Below, one piece after another: positions 61,485 to 64,000 of a DNA stretch of 64,000 bases (position 1 is the stretch's first letter; every line of letters begins with the position of its first letter). Made by a program: the position numbers and the translations under genes. The DNA comes from CAYYYP01 sp964475985 (GTDB taxonomy: Bacteria; Bdellovibrionota; UBA1018; CAYHWW01). Under the pieces are notes generated by a model that had not been told where the DNA came from, ran no database searches, and worked only from the letters and a program-made list of their open reading frames with translations. The stretch covers positions 1 through 64,000 of the forward strand of contig CAYYYP010000001.1 of the NCBI GenBank assembly GCA_964475985.1. Direction: 5' to 3'.

Positions 61485-64000
61485 ATTAAGACCCTTTTTT
61501 CCTAAGTCAGCCATCCCTCAGGAAATCAAACGACTACTGGCGAGGCAAGCTAAAGAAAAGGCTTTGGCCGAAGGAACCGCCGACTTCTCAAAAACTAAAG
61601 TTAAAAAATTTATACGCCAGAAGCCCGTACCTCTGGAAATTGCCCAACGGGAGTGGCGCGAGTGGTTTGCTACAAAAAAGTGGCGCACCTTTGATTTTCA
61701 GGAACAAGCTTGGGAAAATTATCTTTTGGGTAAATCGGGGCTTATTCTTGCGCCCACGGGCAGCGGAAAAACCTACGCGGCCATGGGCGGACCACTCATG
61801 GAATTACGTGCCCTAGGAAGCCTTCAATCTGAAAATGAGTTGCGCATTATTTATATATCACCCCTTAAAGCGTTAGTGCGTGATTTAGAAACCGCAGTAA
61901 GGCGACCGCTGGAAGAACTTAACTGGAATTTTAAACTAGAGACTCGTACCGGCGATACATCAAACGCCACGCGGGCTCGTCAAAGAAAAGAACTTCCACA
62001 TATTTTATTTATAACGCCCGAATCCCTAGCGCTTATGATCACCCATGCTGGCTGGCGGGATAGATTTCAAAATCTGAAAGCTATCGTTTTGGATGAATAC
62101 CATGAACTCTTAAGCACCAAACGCGGAAGTCTACTTGAACTAACGCTTACGCAAATACGCAGTGCTGCTCCCAGCGCTAAAACTTGGGCGGTTTCCGCCA
62201 CCATTGAAAACCCAGAGCTTGCCGTCCAGGTTGCCACTGGCGTTACGGACCGCGAAATCAAACCCATAATCGTGCGGAGCCAAAACCCTCGGCGAATTTC
62301 CGTAGAAAGTATTCCGGTAAGCGAGGGAAAAACCATCGCTTGGTTTGGTCACTACGGCCTTAACCGAGCCCCCGAAGTAGCCGCACTACTGGATGAATCA
62401 AAAAGTACGTTGATTTTTACCAATACCCGCGGCCAAGCCGAGCGCTGGCATTCGACCCTCTTAGAATTGAAACCAGAATGGCAAAATAAACTTGGTTTGC
62501 ATCATGGCTCGCTGAGCCGCGAAGAGCGCGAACGAGTCGAGAACGGAGTTAAGGAAGGAACCCTTCCCTTCGTCATCGCAACCTCAAGCCTTGATCTTGG
62601 CGTTGATTTTCCATCAGTAGAACAAGTGATCCAAATCGGTTCGGTAAAAGGGTTGGCGAGAGCAATTCAGCGTGCCGGGCGCGCATTTCACCGCCCGAAT
62701 GAAGCAACGAAATTAACCGTCTGCCCCACTCAATTCCTTGAATACCTAGAAGTAGCGGCGCTTAAAAAAGCTTTGACCACGAATGAAGTAGAGTCCCGCT
62801 ATCCCTTGAAGCAACCCTTAGATGTCCTCGTGCAATTTGTCCTTAATTCTGCCCTCGCGGAAGGCTTTGACGGTGAGGCGTTGTTGCGCCGAATAAGAAC
62901 CGCTTACTCGTTTCAGAATCTCACGGAAGAAGAATTTTCTTGGATCCTAAATTTTGTAACTACGGGTGGCTTAACCCTTAAAGCCTATCCACGTTATCGC
63001 AAATTAGTGCAAAACCTTGACGGCCGTTTTCACTTCGCAGGTCCTGACTTAGCCAGGCTTCACCGATTCAACATTGGCACCATCGTAGGTGAGCAAGGGG
63101 TCCAGGTTCAATTTTTAAACGGCTCCGCTCTGGGTCAGATGGATGAAGGATTCATCGGTAAATTACGTAAAGGTGACACGTTTAATTTCGCAGGTAAAAA
63201 CCTTCAACTCGTTATCCTTAAAGATGCGAAGGCCTACGTAAGACTTGCAAAAACAAAGGTCACCGTGCCCACCGTTTGGGGTGGCCAAGCCTTGCCTTTA
63301 AGTGAAATTCTCTCAAAAGAAATCCGTTTGATTTTGGACGAAGCTAGAGACTCTTTTCCTACCAATTCAACGGAAGCTAGCGCGCTGTCCCAAGCCTTCG
63401 AAATTCAGAGGCGTCTTTCAAAAATTCCTGCACTAAACCAAACCTTAGTGGAAAGAATCAAAACCCGAGAAGGGCATCACCTTTTTATTTACACTTGGCA
63501 AGGCCGCTCGGTGAACGAAGGCTTAGGGCACCTGCTCGCCTACCGCCTCGGAAAAATCGCACCCAATACCATAGCCATTTCGGCCAATGACCACGGTTTT
63601 GAATGCCTGGGTACGAACCCTTTTCCAGAGGATGAAATTCTCAAACAAGTTTTTCGTTTAGAAAACGTAGCCCACGACATTGAACAATCCCTGAATTTTA
63701 CGGAACTGGCTAAAAGGGCCTTCCGGGAAATCGCTCGGATCTCCGGCCTAGTTCAGCAGTGGCCAACGCATCAGCGTGGTACCATGAAGCATTTGCAAAC
63801 CAGTGCTTCACTTTTGTTTGATGTTTTTCGGGAACACGAGCCGAATCATTTCCTCTTGCGGGAAGCCTTTCAGGAAGTCAAACGTCGGCAACTGGAGCTG
63901 CCACGCTTGCAGCGGGTGCTCGGTGAAATTGAAAAAAGTGAAATTCTCATCGAAAATCCAAAAAGACTAACGCCCTTTGCTTTCCCACTTTTTGTGGAGC
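61477..64000 (+). CDS. Ligase-associated DEXH-box helicase (Lhr-like), cut by window end
   Basis: The frame is open from ATG 61477 to the window end (841 codons seen). Helicase motifs: Q/motif I LILAPTGSGKTYAAM (about residues 90-104), Ia YISPLKALVRDLE, Ib ITPESLALMI, motif II VLDEYHELLSTKRG (Asp206, D-E-Y-H), motif III VSATIENPE, then IFTNTRGQAERWHS, ATSSLDLGVDFPSV (motif V) and IQRAGRAFHRPN (motif VI). This is the Lhr core family partner of the exonuclease and ligase; it unwinds DNA/RNA hybrids and damaged DNA. The winged-helix and C-terminal regions are partly visible. Confidence 0.92.
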   Translation, partial: MDELRPFFPKSAIPQEIKRLLARQAKEKALAEGTADFSKTKVKKFIRQKPVPLEIAQREWREWFATKKWRTFDFQEQAWENYLLGKSGLILAPTGSGKTYAAMGGPLMELRALGSLQSENELRIIYISPLKALVRDLETAVRRPLEELNWNFKLETRTGDTSNATRARQRKELPHILFITPESLALMITHAGWRDRFQNLKAIVLDEYHELLSTKRGSLLELTLTQIRSAAPSAKTWAVSATIENPELAVQVATGVTDREIKPIIVRSQNPRRISVESIPVSEGKTIAWFGHYGLNRAPEVAALLDESKSTLIFTNTRGQAERWHSTLLELKPEWQNKLGLHHGSLSREERERVENGVKEGTLPFVIATSSLDLGVDFPSVEQVIQIGSVKGLARAIQRAGRAFHRPNEATKLTVCPTQFLEYLEVAALKKALTTNEVESRYPLKQPLDVLVQFVLNSALAEGFDGEALLRRIRTAYSFQNLTEEEFSWILNFVTTGGLTLKAYPRYRKLVQNLDGRFHFAGPDLARLHRFNIGTIVGEQGVQVQFLNGSALGQMDEGFIGKLRKGDTFNFAGKNLQLVILKDAKAYVRLAKTKVTVPTVWGGQALPLSEILSKEIRLILDEARDSFPTNSTEASALSQAFEIQRRLSKIPALNQTLVERIKTREGHHLFIYTWQGRSVNEGLGHLLAYRLGKIAPNTIAISANDHGFECLGTNPFPEDEILKQVFRLENVAHDIEQSLNFTELAKRAFREIARISGLVQQWPTHQRGTMKHLQTSASLLFDVFREHEPNHFLLREAFQEVKRRQLELPRLQRVLGEIEKSEILIENPKRLTPFAFPLFVE

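Overview
The window looks like a chromosomal segment of a Gram-negative bacterium, probably a Bdellovibrionota or other 'delta-like' proteobacterial lineage. The reasons are many exported and lipoprotein-type genes of unknown family, frequent TTG/GTG starts, a clpP-clpX-lon cluster, an FtsH gene, a TolC/RND export system (so there is an outer membrane) and the exonuclease-ligase-Lhr helicase repair cassette. The taxonomic placement is inference; no rRNA or marker gene settles it.

Layout. 1-11.2 kb: a cut-off degenerate-receiver gene, tRNA-Thr(CGT), then mostly exported proteins: a tandem-repeat protein, a secreted caspase/legumain-like peptidase with an EF-hand loop, a 576-aa exported protein, a triple-repeat protein and a trypsin-like lipoprotein. 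A three-gene operon follows (two coiled-coil proteins and a receiver-like protein). 11.3-18.9 kb: housekeeping proteolysis (clpP-clpX-lon), a lipoprotein, a small membrane protein and a nitroreductase. 18.9-21 kb: tRNA-Arg(TCT) and ftsH.

21.7-37.1 kb is a self-contained accessory block made of two convergent operons. Each is headed by an ArsR-family regulator with the two cysteines, 66 residues apart, of the persulfide sensors SqrR/BigR, and each has an AT-rich palindromic operator. The left operon (+ strand) carries TolC, RND permease, two DUF2892 proteins, OsmC, rhodanese, thioredoxin-2, a Met/Cys-rich exported protein and DUF302. The right operon (- strand) carries rhodanese-DUF2892, an ETHE1-like persulfide dioxygenase and a TSUP exporter. 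Below it lie a double Usp, a CoA-transferase, a beta-CASP hydrolase, a flavodoxin-like protein and a LOG protein. Together they suggest sulfide/persulfide and redox stress handling. A MarR remnant marks the left edge.

37.3-43 kb: YkgJ, a GNAT acetyltransferase, an exported unknown, an AI-2E/PerM permease, a methyltransferase with an export signal, and an AAA/DUF4143 ATPase behind two tandem palindromes. 43.1-58.7 kb: three giant exported proteins. Two are 1734-aa paralogues arranged head to head, with a perfect 23-bp inverted repeat spanning both start codons; the third is about 1600 aa. All three show a Cys-His-Asp pattern like transglutaminases and, with the 576-aa protein at 3.8 kb, a common C-terminal Glu-Cys motif. 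This is the most unusual content of the window. 58.8-64 kb: the ligase-associated exonuclease, ATP-dependent DNA ligase and DEXH helicase (cut by the window end).
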